A stretch of 55,586 nt of DNA. Origin: Candidatus Hebobacterum abditum. GTDB lineage: Bacteria > Armatimonadota > Hebobacteria > Hebobacterales > Hebobacteraceae. The notes under the pieces are model-generated. The model saw nothing but the letters and a program-made list of their open reading frames with translations, was not told the DNA's origin and ran no database searches. Shown here in pieces: positions 1-8,444 of this stretch (positions within the stretch are counted from its first letter, which is position 1; every line of letters starts with the position of its first letter). The stretch lies in the NCBI GenBank assembly GCA_029821875.1, contig JALGXW010000032.1, positions 1 to 55,586 of the forward strand. The letters run 5' to 3'. The translations under genes and the position numbers were made by a program.

Positions 1-1
1 C

Positions 2-295
2 GCCCAGATCGTGAACTCCCACCACGAACGCTGGGACGGCCTGGGCTACCCCCAGGGCCTGCGGCACAAAGCTATCCCCCTGGGAGCCAGAGTGCTGGCT
101 CTAGCCAACGCCTATGTGGGTATGACCCACTCCAACCACTCCCCCCTCACCCCACCCCAAGCTATCTCCCGCCTCCAACAAGCCGCTACCGCTCGCTTCG
201 ACCCACAACTGGTGGAGGCGCTGGAGAAGCTCCTGCACAAGTCGGGAGAACTCACAGCAGATCGGGCTGGCGTTCCAGAGCTGGCGCCTCACTGA
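2..295 (+). CDS. HD-GYP domain protein, C-terminal fragment
   Basis: The reading frame is open from base 2, so the gene starts before the window; about 97 residues remain. They begin with the end of an HD-GYP domain: HHERWDGLGYP is the second histidine pair plus the GYP signature, followed by IPLGARVLALANAYVGMT and RFDPQLVEAL, the usual closing helices. The family cleaves cyclic di-GMP or related dinucleotides through a di- or tri-metal centre. The upstream HD motif and any sensor or receiver domain lie outside the window, so its input signal cannot be judged. A GTG at base 11 could be mistaken for a start but lies inside the conserved domain. Confidence 0.85.
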   Translation, partial: AQIVNSHHERWDGLGYPQGLRHKAIPLGARVLALANAYVGMTHSNHSPLTPPQAISRLQQAATARFDPQLVEALEKLLHKSGELTADRAGVPELAPH

Positions 296-445
296 CCGAC
301 CAGTCCAGACGGACCTCGTAGTACGACCCCACTCGCGACGCAGGTGCCTCACGCCTGCCGACGAACAGGTTCAGCTATTGGCGGCCCGCTGGCGGGCCCC
401 GCAGCGCACGTGCTAGAGAAGCGCGCCCTTGCGGAGGCATATCCT

Positions 446-1372
446 ATGCCGAACGTGTTGGTTGTCGGGAGCATCAACATGGATCTCATCGTGCGGTGTG
501 AACGCCTCCCCACCGAAGGCGAAACTGCCCACGGGGATGATCTAGTGACGGCTGCGGGCGGGAAGGGAGCCAACCAAGCAGTGGCCTCCAGCCGGCTAGG
601 AGCGCAGACGCACATGGTTGGCAGGCTGGGGGAGGATGAGTTCGGCACTCGACTCCGCGCCGGACTGGAGGAGAACAACGTCAACACCCAGGCTGTCCTC
701 ACTGATCCCGATGCGTCAACAGGCGTCGCCCTGATCCTGCTCGAGGCGAGCGGCCAGAACCGCATCGTCATCATGAGTGGGGCAAACGCGCGCGTCGGTA
801 CGCAAGATGTGGCGACAGCGAAGGAACAGCTGCCCGAGGTCGATGTCGTGCTGCTTCAACTGGAGATACCGATCTCCACGGTGGCTCAGGTCGCCGCCGC
901 GGCGCGAGAGGCGCAAGTCCGTTCGGTTCTGGACGCAGGTGCGGCGACTCGCGAAGCGATCGACGCCGGTCTCCCCGCACTGATGGACGTCATCTCGCCC
1001 AACGAAACCGAGGCGCAGGCCCTGACAGGCGTCGAGGTGACCGGCCTCGCGAGCGCGGCCGAAGCGGCCCGCCGCCTTCGAGAGATGGGCGCGCGCGATG
1101 TTGTGGTAAAGCTCGGGTCAGAGGGAGCCTACTGGAGCGGAGAGGCCGGTGAAGACCACGTTCCAGCTTTCGCGATCGACCCCGTCGACACGACCGCGGC
1201 CGGCGACGCCTTCACCGCTTGCCTGGCCATCGACATTGCCTCTGGAGAAGAGATGCTCGCCGCCCTGCGCCGAGCCAATGGAGCCGGCGCACTCGCCTGC
1301 CTAAAACTCGGCGCGCAGCCATCCATGCCGACCCGCGGGGAATTGGAGTCTTTCCTCGCCGGCCACACGTAG
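446..1372 (+). CDS. rbsK: Ribokinase, PfkB-family sugar kinase
   Basis: The 308-residue protein matches ribokinase length. It has the N-terminal sheet VLVVGSINMDL, the substrate loop GGKGANQ at residues 38-44 and the C-terminal anion hole and catalytic aspartate in DTTAAGDAF. It phosphorylates ribose at O5 in the cytoplasm; related PfkB kinases act on other sugars or nucleosides, but the GSINMDL start and GGKGAN loop fit RbsK best. I chose ATG 446 because GCGGAGG lies just upstream and the protein then starts directly at the first strand; the longer frame from 344 adds 34 residues with no family character. No ribose transporter or rbsD is adjacent. Confidence 0.88.
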   Translation: MPNVLVVGSINMDLIVRCERLPTEGETAHGDDLVTAAGGKGANQAVASSRLGAQTHMVGRLGEDEFGTRLRAGLEENNVNTQAVLTDPDASTGVALILLEASGQNRIVIMSGANARVGTQDVATAKEQLPEVDVVLLQLEIPISTVAQVAAAAREAQVRSVLDAGAATREAIDAGLPALMDVISPNETEAQALTGVEVTGLASAAEAARRLREMGARDVVVKLGSEGAYWSGEAGEDHVPAFAIDPVDTTAAGDAFTACLAIDIASGEEMLAALRRANGAGALACLKLGAQPSMPTRGELESFLAGHT

Positions 1373-1502
1373 TCCGCGTCACGGCCGGACTCGGTGATTG
1401 CTGCTTCGGCACGAACGCCCGGGCTCGAGACCATGCCAGCAGCCTCGAGCCCTGTTTCCTTCGATCTATTCGCCGTGTGCTCGTCGCTTCGTCGCCACCG
1501 CA

Positions 1503-2843
1503 TCACAGAACGGGCAGGTATTGGCCGAGTTCGAATTCTGTCACCTGCGCGCGGTAGTTCTGCCACTCGATCTTCTTGTTCTCGATGAACTTCTCGAACA
1601 CGTGGTCGCCGAGCGTCTTTCTAAGTAGTTCGCTCTTCTCGGCCTCTTCGATGGCCTCCGACAGATCGCCCGGAAGAGCTGCGATGCCGAGCTCGTCGCG
1701 CTCCTCGGGAGTCATCTCATAGACGTTGCGCTCCACAGGCGGTGGGCACTCGTAGCCCTTCTCGATGCCCTCTAGGCCGGCGGCTAACATGACAGCGAAG
1801 GCCAAGTAGGGACTGCAGGCGGGGTCCGGAGCGCGGTACTCGACACGTGTTGCGTTCTCCTTGCCGGGCTTGTAGACCGGCACTCGTATCAAGTCGGACC
1901 GATTCCGTCGGGCCCACGACAGGTAGATCGGTGCCTCATAGCCTGGCACCAACCTCTTGTAGCTGTTGACCCACTGGTTCGTGACGGCCGTGATCTCACG
2001 GCCGTGCGTGAGCAGACCAGCGATGTACTGCCTCGCGGTGCCAGACAGATGGTCCTCCGTCTCCGGCGAGAAGAAAGCATTCCTGTCCTCGCGGAAAAGC
2101 GACTGGTGCGTGTGCATGCCACTGCCGTTCTCCCCGAAGAGCGGTTTGGGCATGAAGGTCGCGTACCGGCCGTGCTTGAGGGCAATCTCCTTGACTACCA
2201 GCCGATAGGTCATCGCGTTGTCAGCCATCGTGAGGGCGTCGGTGTAGCGGAGGTCGATTTCGTGCTGGCTGGGTGCTACCTCGTGATGGCTATACTCGAC
2301 CCCGATGCCCATCTCCTCCAGCGTGAGCACGGTCTCCCGCCGCAAGTCGCTGGCGATGTCGAGTGGCGTCAGGTCGAAGTAGCCCCCGTGGTCGAGCACC
2401 TGCGGCGCGCCGTTGGATTCCTTGAAGTAGAAGTACTCGAGCTCAGGTCCCACGTAGTACGTGAACCCCATATCCGCGGCCCGCTGCACCGCCCGCTTGA
2501 GCACGTACCGCGGATCGCCGACGTAAGGACTGCCGTCTGGCTGCAGAACGTCGCAGAACATCCGCGCCACGGCCCCGCCTTCCGTCGGTCGCCACGGCAG
2601 GATGGCGAATGTGCTCGGATCGGGCATTGCCACCATGTCGCTCTCGTCGATCCGCGCGAACCCCTGGATCGAGGATCCGTCGAACCCTTGTCCCTCGACC
2701 AGAGAGAGCTCCAGCTCCTCGACCGTGATCGCGAAGCTCTTCAGAAAGCCGAGGATATCTGTGAACCACAGCCGGATGAACTTGACGTCATGCTCCTTCG
2801 CCTTGTTCATCACGTATTGGACTTGCTCCGGCCGACTTCCCAT
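1503..2843 (-). CDS. glnA: Glutamine synthetase, type I
   Basis: The 446-residue enzyme makes glutamine from glutamate, ammonia and ATP. Visible motifs are the latch-region FDGSSI (about residues 54-59), metal-binding PELEYF (133-138), HHEVAPSQHE (186-195), the ATP-site KPLFGENGSGMHTH (233-246) and the C-terminal YLPVL. Length and the NVYEMTPEE stretch in place of the adenylylation loop suggest the GSI-alpha form, controlled by feedback or transcription, not by adenylylation. ATG 2843 is preceded by GAGGAGG with ideal spacing; the longer frame to 3041 runs into the upstream gene. It is the last gene of a minus-strand cluster and lies 88 bases after a GlnR-like regulator. Confidence 0.95.
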   Translation of the reverse strand: MGSRPEQVQYVMNKAKEHDVKFIRLWFTDILGFLKSFAITVEELELSLVEGQGFDGSSIQGFARIDESDMVAMPDPSTFAILPWRPTEGGAVARMFCDVLQPDGSPYVGDPRYVLKRAVQRAADMGFTYYVGPELEYFYFKESNGAPQVLDHGGYFDLTPLDIASDLRRETVLTLEEMGIGVEYSHHEVAPSQHEIDLRYTDALTMADNAMTYRLVVKEIALKHGRYATFMPKPLFGENGSGMHTHQSLFREDRNAFFSPETEDHLSGTARQYIAGLLTHGREITAVTNQWVNSYKRLVPGYEAPIYLSWARRNRSDLIRVPVYKPGKENATRVEYRAPDPACSPYLAFAVMLAAGLEGIEKGYECPPPVERNVYEMTPEERDELGIAALPGDLSEAIEEAEKSELLRKTLGDHVFEKFIENKKIEWQNYRAQVTEFELGQYLPVL

Positions 2844-2900
2844 TGTATTGTCCTCCTCGAGGGTCAGGAACGGCTCCCAATTAGGATAGTACCTCGCGAA

Positions 2901-2920
2901 TGTTTCGGGGGTGTTTCGGG
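2901..2920 (-). promoter_or_regulatory. Direct repeat resembling GlnR half-sites upstream of glnA
   Basis: On the minus strand, reading toward glnA, CCCGAAACA occurs twice with exactly 11 bp between starts (plus strand: TGTTTCGGG at 2901-2909 and 2912-2920). GAAAC is one of the two half-boxes of actinobacterial GlnR sites, which are 5-mers separated by 6 bases, giving the same 11-bp period. The repeat sits in the short gap between the GlnR-like gene and glnA, about 60 bases before the glnA start, a suitable place for an activator or repressor site. Whether the protein binds here is inference. Confidence 0.5.
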
Positions 2921-2931
2921 AAGGGAAAAAG

Positions 2932-3633
2932 TCAGCCGTCCTCGGCCGGCGGAGGGACAAGGCGATACCCGACGCCCCGGACGGTCTCGATGAGATCGCC
3001 CGCGGACTCGGTTTTCGCCCGAATGCGTCTGATATGGACATCGACGGTTCGGGTCCCGCCGAAGTAGTCGGAGCCCCACACGTGATCCAGGAGATCGGCT
3101 CGGGGGAAGACGCGGCCGGGGTGCTGCATGAGAAACAGAAGAAGCTGATACTCCTTCAGCGTGAGTTCGACCGGGGAGCGGTGGACGAAGACCTCGTATG
3201 TCGCCGGGCTCAGGGCTATCGGGCCCACTCGGATGACACCCGGATCCGCCGCCGATTCCACTCTCCAGCGCGCCAGCCTGAGACGAGCCGCCAGCTCGCC
3301 TAGGCGGTACGGAGCGAGGATCAGGTCGTCGAATCCCAGAGACATGTCGAGGCGCGGCCCCTCCTGCTCGAGGACAAGAGCGATGATTGGGCCCCGGCGG
3401 AGGTTCCGATGCCGCTGTACGGCGATACACGCCTGCTCTGCATGCACCCCCAACGCTCTGAAATCCACGACCGTCGCGACCGGCCGCTCCTGGCCGGCGT
3501 CGAGTTTCGCTGTCGGCCAGGCCACCAACTTCGGGCTGTAGTGCAGGCGCGCCACGTCCGACACGAAGGCATCGGTCGGGTGACCATCGATTCCGACGAC
3601 TACTACTAGTGGCCCGCGACCCACCTCAGGCAT
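2932..3633 (-). CDS. GlnR-like orphan OmpR-family response regulator
   Basis: The 233-residue protein has an atypical receiver (about residues 8-125) and a C-terminal winged-helix domain. The DNA-binding part carries HPGRVFPRADLLDHVWG and SDYFGGTRTVDVHIRRIRAK, very close to what I recall of actinobacterial GlnR. The receiver is degenerate: the acidic pair after strand 1 is lost (VVVGID), the conserved Lys near the end is replaced in LILAPYR, although Asp57 in VVDFRA remains. That pattern is typical of phosphorylation-independent orphan regulators such as GlnR. Its position next to glnA supports nitrogen control. ATG 3633 is preferred, with a weak upstream GGAG; a TTG at 3684 directly after the pfkA stop is possible. 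No histidine kinase is nearby. Confidence 0.75.
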   Translation of the reverse strand: MPEVGRGPLVVVVGIDGHPTDAFVSDVARLHYSPKLVAWPTAKLDAGQERPVATVVDFRALGVHAEQACIAVQRHRNLRRGPIIALVLEQEGPRLDMSLGFDDLILAPYRLGELAARLRLARWRVESAADPGVIRVGPIALSPATYEVFVHRSPVELTLKEYQLLLFLMQHPGRVFPRADLLDHVWGSDYFGGTRTVDVHIRRIRAKTESAGDLIETVRGVGYRLVPPPAEDG

Positions 3634-3684
3634 GTCGCACCCGCTGCTCCTCTGGCCGCCGCCCCGCCCCGGCGCCGATGCCAA

Positions 3685-4653
3685 CTAGGCCGCCAGCGCC
3701 ATCGCAAGTTCGTACAGCCGCTCGTCGAGCGGCTTCTTCTTGCCCCAAGTATCGGTCAGTGGCGTCAGCACGATCTCGCCGTTCACCCGACCGACCATCT
3801 GGCCCGCTTTCCCGGCGAGGAGCGCATTCACGGCGGCAGCGCCGAGTTCGCTTGCCAGGATGCGGTCGCGGGCGGTCGGCCGGCCTCCGCGCTGTGTGTG
3901 GCCGAGGATGGTGGCTCTACACTCGACACCACCGAACTGGCGGACCCTCCGGGCTATCTCCAGCGCGCCTCCCTCTTCATCCCCCTCCGCGACCACGATA
4001 ATGCTGCTCACCTTCCCCTGTCCGATTCCAGCCAAGATGGTGCGGTGTATCTCTTCTACACCGGTATCGTGTTCCGGGACCAAGATCATCTCTGCGCCGC
4101 CAGCCGCCCCGACGCTGAGCGCAATGAAACCCGCGTCTCTCCCCATGACCTCCACGAAGAACAACCGCTCGTGGCTTGTGGCCGTGTCTCTGATCTTGTC
4201 GATGGCGTCCAGGGCCGTGTTGACCGCTGTGTCGTAGCCTATCGTCTCATCGGTACCGTAGATGTCGTTGTCGATGGTGCCGGGGACGCCGATGATCGGT
4301 ATGCCGTGCTCACCCCAGAGGCACTGCGCTCCGCGCAACGTGCCGTCGCCGCCGATCGCGACGAGCCCCTCAACGCCGGCCTCCTTGACCAGACGAGCGC
4401 TACAGGCCCGCTGGTCTCGCTCGCAGAAGTCCTTGCTCCTCGCAGTCTTGAGTATGGTGCCACCCAACTGGATTATGTTCGATACCGAGGCGTGATTCAT
4501 GGCCTCGAACTCGCCACAGAGCATGCCCGCATACCCCCGCCGGATGCCCACAACTCGCATGTCTGCGCCCAAGGCTGTCCTCACGACTGCCCGAAGGCAG
4601 GCGTTCATTCCGGGAGCGTCGCCGCCGCTTGTGAAGACCCCAATGGTGTTCAT
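3685..4653 (-). CDS. pfkA: ATP-dependent 6-phosphofructokinase
   Basis: The 322-residue enzyme phosphorylates fructose 6-phosphate in glycolysis. It has FTSGGDAPGMN at residues 7-17, GGDGT at 101-105 and PGTIDND at 124-130 with the catalytic Asp, then MGRDAGFIAL. Glycines in GGDG and PGTID mark the ATP-using form; pyrophosphate-dependent relatives carry Asp and Lys there. It begins 12 bases after the upstream zinc-ribbon gene and ends 51 bases before the GlnR-like gene, so these are probably co-transcribed. Length matches bacterial PfkA (about 320). Confidence 0.95.
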   Translation of the reverse strand: MNTIGVFTSGGDAPGMNACLRAVVRTALGADMRVVGIRRGYAGMLCGEFEAMNHASVSNIIQLGGTILKTARSKDFCERDQRACSARLVKEAGVEGLVAIGGDGTLRGAQCLWGEHGIPIIGVPGTIDNDIYGTDETIGYDTAVNTALDAIDKIRDTATSHERLFFVEVMGRDAGFIALSVGAAGGAEMILVPEHDTGVEEIHRTILAGIGQGKVSSIIVVAEGDEEGGALEIARRVRQFGGVECRATILGHTQRGGRPTARDRILASELGAAAVNALLAGKAGQMVGRVNGEIVLTPLTDTWGKKKPLDERLYELAMALAA

Positions 4654-4665
4654 TGCGCAATTGCC

Positions 4666-5403
4666 TCAGTGCGTAGCCAGGATGTATATCGCCAGGCCGA
4701 AAGGGCCAAGGCAGAGCACGAAGGGAGCCCAGAAGATGCCTGCCTGCCTCCGGGATTCCGCGTCGTTGTAGCACCATCCTGCAGAGACGAGGCTCACGCC
4801 AAACCAGGCGTAGCCGCTCCATGCCCCCTGCAGCACTGCTGCGAGCGCAAGGAAGAGCGCAACCATTCCTACGGCCGCCAATACGAGAAAGAGCTGTCTT
4901 GAGCGGTACCAGACCGGCCCGGCCCATGTTAACGCTTCGATAGGGCTGTCGACCGACCTGGGCGGGCCCCCAACCGCGCGAACGACTTGCTCCTCTGCTC
5001 GCGCCCTTTCCTCTCGAGCGTGCTCCATCGCCCCGGGCGGCGCATACGTGTCTGTGGCTGCTTCGCTGGCCTGCTGGGCCGCGGCCACCGAACCTACGAG
5101 GTCGCCCTTGGCCCGAAGCAGGCCCGCGAGCATGCTCAGCGCTGGAACTGCGTTCGGGTCCTCATCGAGCACCGAACGAACGAGCCGCTCCGCCTCCTCC
5201 AGCCGTCCCCGCTGCTGGGCGAGATGTGCCCGTCGCAACAACAACGCAGCCTCGGGTTCAAGTCCCGAAGCCGGGACGGGCCGGGAGGCCTCCTCGGGAA
5301 CCTCCGGTTCCGCCTGCTCAACCTCGACACCACACGACCAGCAGAACCGGTCCTCCTCCTGCAAGAAGGCCCGGCACGCGGCACAACGACGTATGCCGCT
5401 CAT
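4666..5403 (-). CDS. Zinc-ribbon, TPR-like membrane protein of unknown role
   Basis: I do not recognise a named family. The 245-residue protein starts with a double-CxxC zinc ribbon (CAAC and CWSC within the first 25 residues), followed by an acidic proline-rich linker. Next comes a helical TPR-like stretch at about 50-115 (ARAHLAQQRGRLEEAERL-type periodicity, DEDPNAVPALSMLAGLL), then two or three hydrophobic segments in the last 80 residues (LFLVLAAVGMVALFLALA and FVLCLGPFGLAIYILA). This suggests a membrane-anchored scaffold with a cytosolic zinc ribbon. ATG 5403 lacks a clear Shine-Dalgarno sequence. It heads the cluster with pfkA, the GlnR-like gene and glnA. Confidence 0.6.
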   Translation of the reverse strand: MSGIRRCAACRAFLQEEDRFCWSCGVEVEQAEPEVPEEASRPVPASGLEPEAALLLRRAHLAQQRGRLEEAERLVRSVLDEDPNAVPALSMLAGLLRAKGDLVGSVAAAQQASEAATDTYAPPGAMEHAREERARAEEQVVRAVGGPPRSVDSPIEALTWAGPVWYRSRQLFLVLAAVGMVALFLALAAVLQGAWSGYAWFGVSLVSAGWCYNDAESRRQAGIFWAPFVLCLGPFGLAIYILATH

Positions 5404-5600
5404 ACCCGTGGGAGGCCAGGGCGGACGGCGCGGGCCCGTCGCGCGCTCTGCTCTGCTGCTCTCAATCCCTCTGGGTGCATCCCGATCCGCTCTTCGACAG
5501 AGAAGCAGGCCTTCACCCGTACTACTGTCCTCATTGATGTCTTATGCACTGTGCGGGGGCTTTCCTGCCTTCGATACTGCCCCTGCCAAAGGAGCTGATC

Positions 5601-7016
5601 GTGCCCCGCCGAACTCCGGAGTTCATGGCAGCCCAACGCGCGCAGCACAGGCGAACGATCCTCAGCACCGATCCAACTCCGGCCCTACGGCGCGCCCGGG
5701 CCTGGCTCGCGACAGTGCTCCTTGGATGTGTCTGCCTGTCCGGGCAGGTGAGGGAGGCCCCCGCCGCGGTCCTCGACCCGAGGGCGATACGATCGGAGAC
5801 CCTCGGCAATGGCCTCCGCCTCGTAGTGGCTTCGGACCCAGGCGCCACGGTGATCGCAATCGAGGTCGTAGTCAAAGCGGGAGGGGCCGACGACCCACCG
5901 GGGCAGTCTGGGACAGCGCATCTGCTCGAGCATGTGCTGTGGGCCTGCCGGGGCGACGAAGCGGACGATCCGCGGCTGCGGGTCGAGCAGGTGGGCGGCA
6001 TCGTGGACGCAGGAACGCTCAGGGATTACACGCGCTTCTACGTCACGGTGCCCGGAGGCTTCTTGGGGCTTGGCGTCCAAGCTTTGGCCGACATAGTGCT
6101 CGGGCGGAGGTTCGGCGAGGCCCTGGTCGAGCGCCAGCGTCAGATCGTTCTGCATGAGTCAGCCGGGCGGGCCGAGGATCCCCGGTCACTGCTCAACGCG
6201 CTGGCGTTCGCGGAACTCTACGGGACGGAACATCCGTACGCAGCACCGATCAACGGCACCGAAGCAGACGTATACACGATCGGTCCAGCACGATTGGCGC
6301 TGTTCCACGAGTCCTGGTACGTCCCCAACAACATGTCCGTGGTTGTATGTGGCGATGTCTCATTCGATGAGGCGCGGGAAGCGATCGCCCGCGCCTTCGG
6401 AGATCTGCTACCGGCTGCCGTCCCGCCTCGCGCGTGGGCGATCCCTTCGCGGCCGGCGCTGCCGCGGGAGCGGGTGGTCGAGATGCCCGTCGAGAGGGCA
6501 TACGTGATGGCGGCCTTTGTTGGGCCCGACGTCTCGGAGCATGCGCAAGTGTCTGCGAGCGATCTGCTGGCCACCCTACTCACGCATGGTCCCCTGAGCC
6601 GCCTGGGAGACCGACTGAAGGAGGCCAGCGACACCGCGCTGGACGTGGGAGTGGACTTTCTGACTCAGAGGGATCGCGCCTTGTTTGGGGTCTGGGCCAT
6701 CTGTTCACCGGAGCGGATCGAGGATGTCAAGCACACGATCCGGGCCGAGATGCAGCGTCTCGCGCAGGAGCCTGTGCCGGCGGCCGAGCTCGCCTCGGCA
6801 AAGCGCCTTCTTGCCGCGGGCTACGTCTTCGCGAACGAAACGCCCTCCGATAGGGCCACGACTCTCGGTTTCTACGAAGCCATCGATACCTACAGGATCG
6901 CCTCCTACTATCTCTCATGGGTCACCTACGCGAGGACTGATGCGGTGATGGGTGTTGCTCGCTGGTACTCGGCAGAGCCAGTGTGGATCATCCTCCGTCC
7001 GGAGGAGGCCAGGTGA
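5601..7016 (+). CDS. Secreted M16 metallopeptidase, catalytic subunit
   Basis: A 471-residue M16 (pitrilysin/processing-peptidase-like) protein. The zinc motif HLLEH is at residues 107-111 and the third ligand Glu186 lies about 75 residues later (QIVLHE), so this copy looks active. A basic stretch followed by AWLATVLLGCVCL (about 34-46) and an alanine-rich cleavage region indicates export. The second M16 domain is shorter and lacks the R...Y pair expected in the partner half. GTG 5601 follows AAAGGAG; upstream in-frame residues look non-coding. Its stop overlaps the start of the next gene by GTGA, so the two are translationally coupled and probably form a heterodimer that degrades peptides outside the cytoplasm. 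Confidence 0.85.
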   Translation: MPRRTPEFMAAQRAQHRRTILSTDPTPALRRARAWLATVLLGCVCLSGQVREAPAAVLDPRAIRSETLGNGLRLVVASDPGATVIAIEVVVKAGGADDPPGQSGTAHLLEHVLWACRGDEADDPRLRVEQVGGIVDAGTLRDYTRFYVTVPGGFLGLGVQALADIVLGRRFGEALVERQRQIVLHESAGRAEDPRSLLNALAFAELYGTEHPYAAPINGTEADVYTIGPARLALFHESWYVPNNMSVVVCGDVSFDEAREAIARAFGDLLPAAVPPRAWAIPSRPALPRERVVEMPVERAYVMAAFVGPDVSEHAQVSASDLLATLLTHGPLSRLGDRLKEASDTALDVGVDFLTQRDRALFGVWAICSPERIEDVKHTIRAEMQRLAQEPVPAAELASAKRLLAAGYVFANETPSDRATTLGFYEAIDTYRIASYYLSWVTYARTDAVMGVARWYSAEPVWIILRPEEAR

Positions 7017-8305
7017 GAAGCTGGCCGATCGTCTTGATGGCTTTGCTTGTCTGCCTGCCGGTCGCGGCCTCCGCCGGCGCCCCCAAGCGCCACACGCTCC
7101 CGAACGGCCTTCGAGTGATCGTCAGGCCCAATTGGTCCACCGACGTGGTGGCGATTGAGCTCCTTCTCGACGTCTCGGCCCAGGATGAGCCGCGGGGACA
7201 GGAGGGAGTGCGCCACCTCGTGCAGCGGCTGCTGCTTCGTGGGACGACGTCTGAGACCGGCCAGGCTATGGGCCGCCGACTGGCAGCGGTAGGCGGTGTT
7301 GTCAATACGACTGTGGGCCTGGATTACGTCGAGATCTACGCTCTCGTGCCGGCCGACGGTTTCGAGGTCGCGCTCGATCTCATCGCGAACGCCGTCCGCC
7401 GCCCCGCGTTCGCTGTGGAGGAGGTCGAAAGGCAGAAGTCAGTCGCCCTCGAGATGGCGGACGCGGCGCGCGCCGAGCCCTTCCAGGAGACGTACCTCGC
7501 CTTGCGGAAGCGCCTGTATCGCGATCACCCCTATGGCAATCTCACTCTCGGCGCGCCCGATTCGGTGGCGAGTATCTCCCGCGCGGACATCTCAACCTTC
7601 CACAGCAATCACTACGGGCCCAACCGGGCAGTTCTGGCGGTGTGCGGCGGCGTCGGACAGGTCCGCACAATGCGTGCCGCCCGCCGCGCCTTCGAAGACT
7701 GGGCGCCGGCCCACCCTCCTCAGCCCTCCTCTCTGTCTGCACCCGAGTTGAGCGTGTCGGAGGTGACGGCCCGGGAGCGATCTGTCGCGCGCTCACATGT
7801 GATCATCGGCTTCCTCGCTCCTGCGGTCGACGATCCCGGCTACTACGCCATTCAGGTGATCGATACCGTCCTGGGAGGCGGCGCCACCGCGAGGCTTCCT
7901 CGCAAGCTACGTGAGGAGTTGGGCCTTGTCTACACGGTCTCTTCCTTCTACCCCACCCTCGCCGGTGACAGCCACTTCGGCGTCTACGCGGTCACGGGAC
8001 CCGGACATCTCCGGGACGTCAAATCCGCCATCCTCAGCGCGCTCAGCGACCTGACCCGGGAACCGGTCTCCGAAGAGGAGCTGGCGCGGGCGAAGACCTA
8101 CCTGCTGGGGAGCTACGATCTGAGCCATCAGCGAATGAAGGAGCAAGCGTATTCGCTTGCTTGGTATGAGATCCTTGGCGTCGGGGTGGAGTTCGAGCAG
8201 TCCTATCGCGAGGCGATTGGCGCTGTCACGGCTCAGGAGGTGCTGGCGACGGCTCGGTCCCTCTTCCATCGCTTTGTACTGGCTGTCACTGTGCCGGAGG
8301 CGTGA
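7013..8305 (+). CDS. Secreted M16 peptidase-like protein, non-catalytic partner
   Basis: A 430-residue M16-family protein with a clean signal peptide (PIVLMALLVCLPVAASA). The inverted zinc motif is destroyed: HLLEH of the upstream protein is HLVQR here (residues 68-72), so it cannot bind zinc normally. It keeps the complementary feature of M16 pairs, an Arg/Tyr-containing strand in LREELGLVYTVSSFY, which in heterodimeric enzymes completes the active site of the other chain. GTG 7013 overlaps the previous stop and follows GGAGGAGG. This active/inactive two-gene arrangement is known for bacterial and mitochondrial M16B peptidases; substrate unknown. Confidence 0.85.
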   Translation: MRSWPIVLMALLVCLPVAASAGAPKRHTLPNGLRVIVRPNWSTDVVAIELLLDVSAQDEPRGQEGVRHLVQRLLLRGTTSETGQAMGRRLAAVGGVVNTTVGLDYVEIYALVPADGFEVALDLIANAVRRPAFAVEEVERQKSVALEMADAARAEPFQETYLALRKRLYRDHPYGNLTLGAPDSVASISRADISTFHSNHYGPNRAVLAVCGGVGQVRTMRAARRAFEDWAPAHPPQPSSLSAPELSVSEVTARERSVARSHVIIGFLAPAVDDPGYYAIQVIDTVLGGGATARLPRKLREELGLVYTVSSFYPTLAGDSHFGVYAVTGPGHLRDVKSAILSALSDLTREPVSEEELARAKTYLLGSYDLSHQRMKEQAYSLAWYEILGVGVEFEQSYREAIGAVTAQEVLATARSLFHRFVLAVTVPEA

Positions 8306-8444
8306 TGTTGGCCGGCTGGGACACTGACTTGTCGCGACCGGAGAAGGTTATCCCGCCCTGACGACGAAGTGAGCTAACGGTTGCGGCGCGTCCCCTTCAG
8401 CAGGCTGCGGCGCCACCTCGTGGTCCGAGAAAGGAGCAGCTTCC

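Noticed and set aside
2004-2993. Long open frame antisense to glnA (329 residues)
   Set aside because: It mirrors the codon bias of glnA, has no family character and no ribosome site; a shadow of a GC-rich gene.
3685-4653. Pyrophosphate-dependent phosphofructokinase
   Set aside because: GGDG and PGTID carry the glycines of ATP-dependent enzymes.
3898-4902. Long open frame antisense to pfkA (334 residues)
   Set aside because: Same explanation; pfkA on the other strand has all catalytic motifs.
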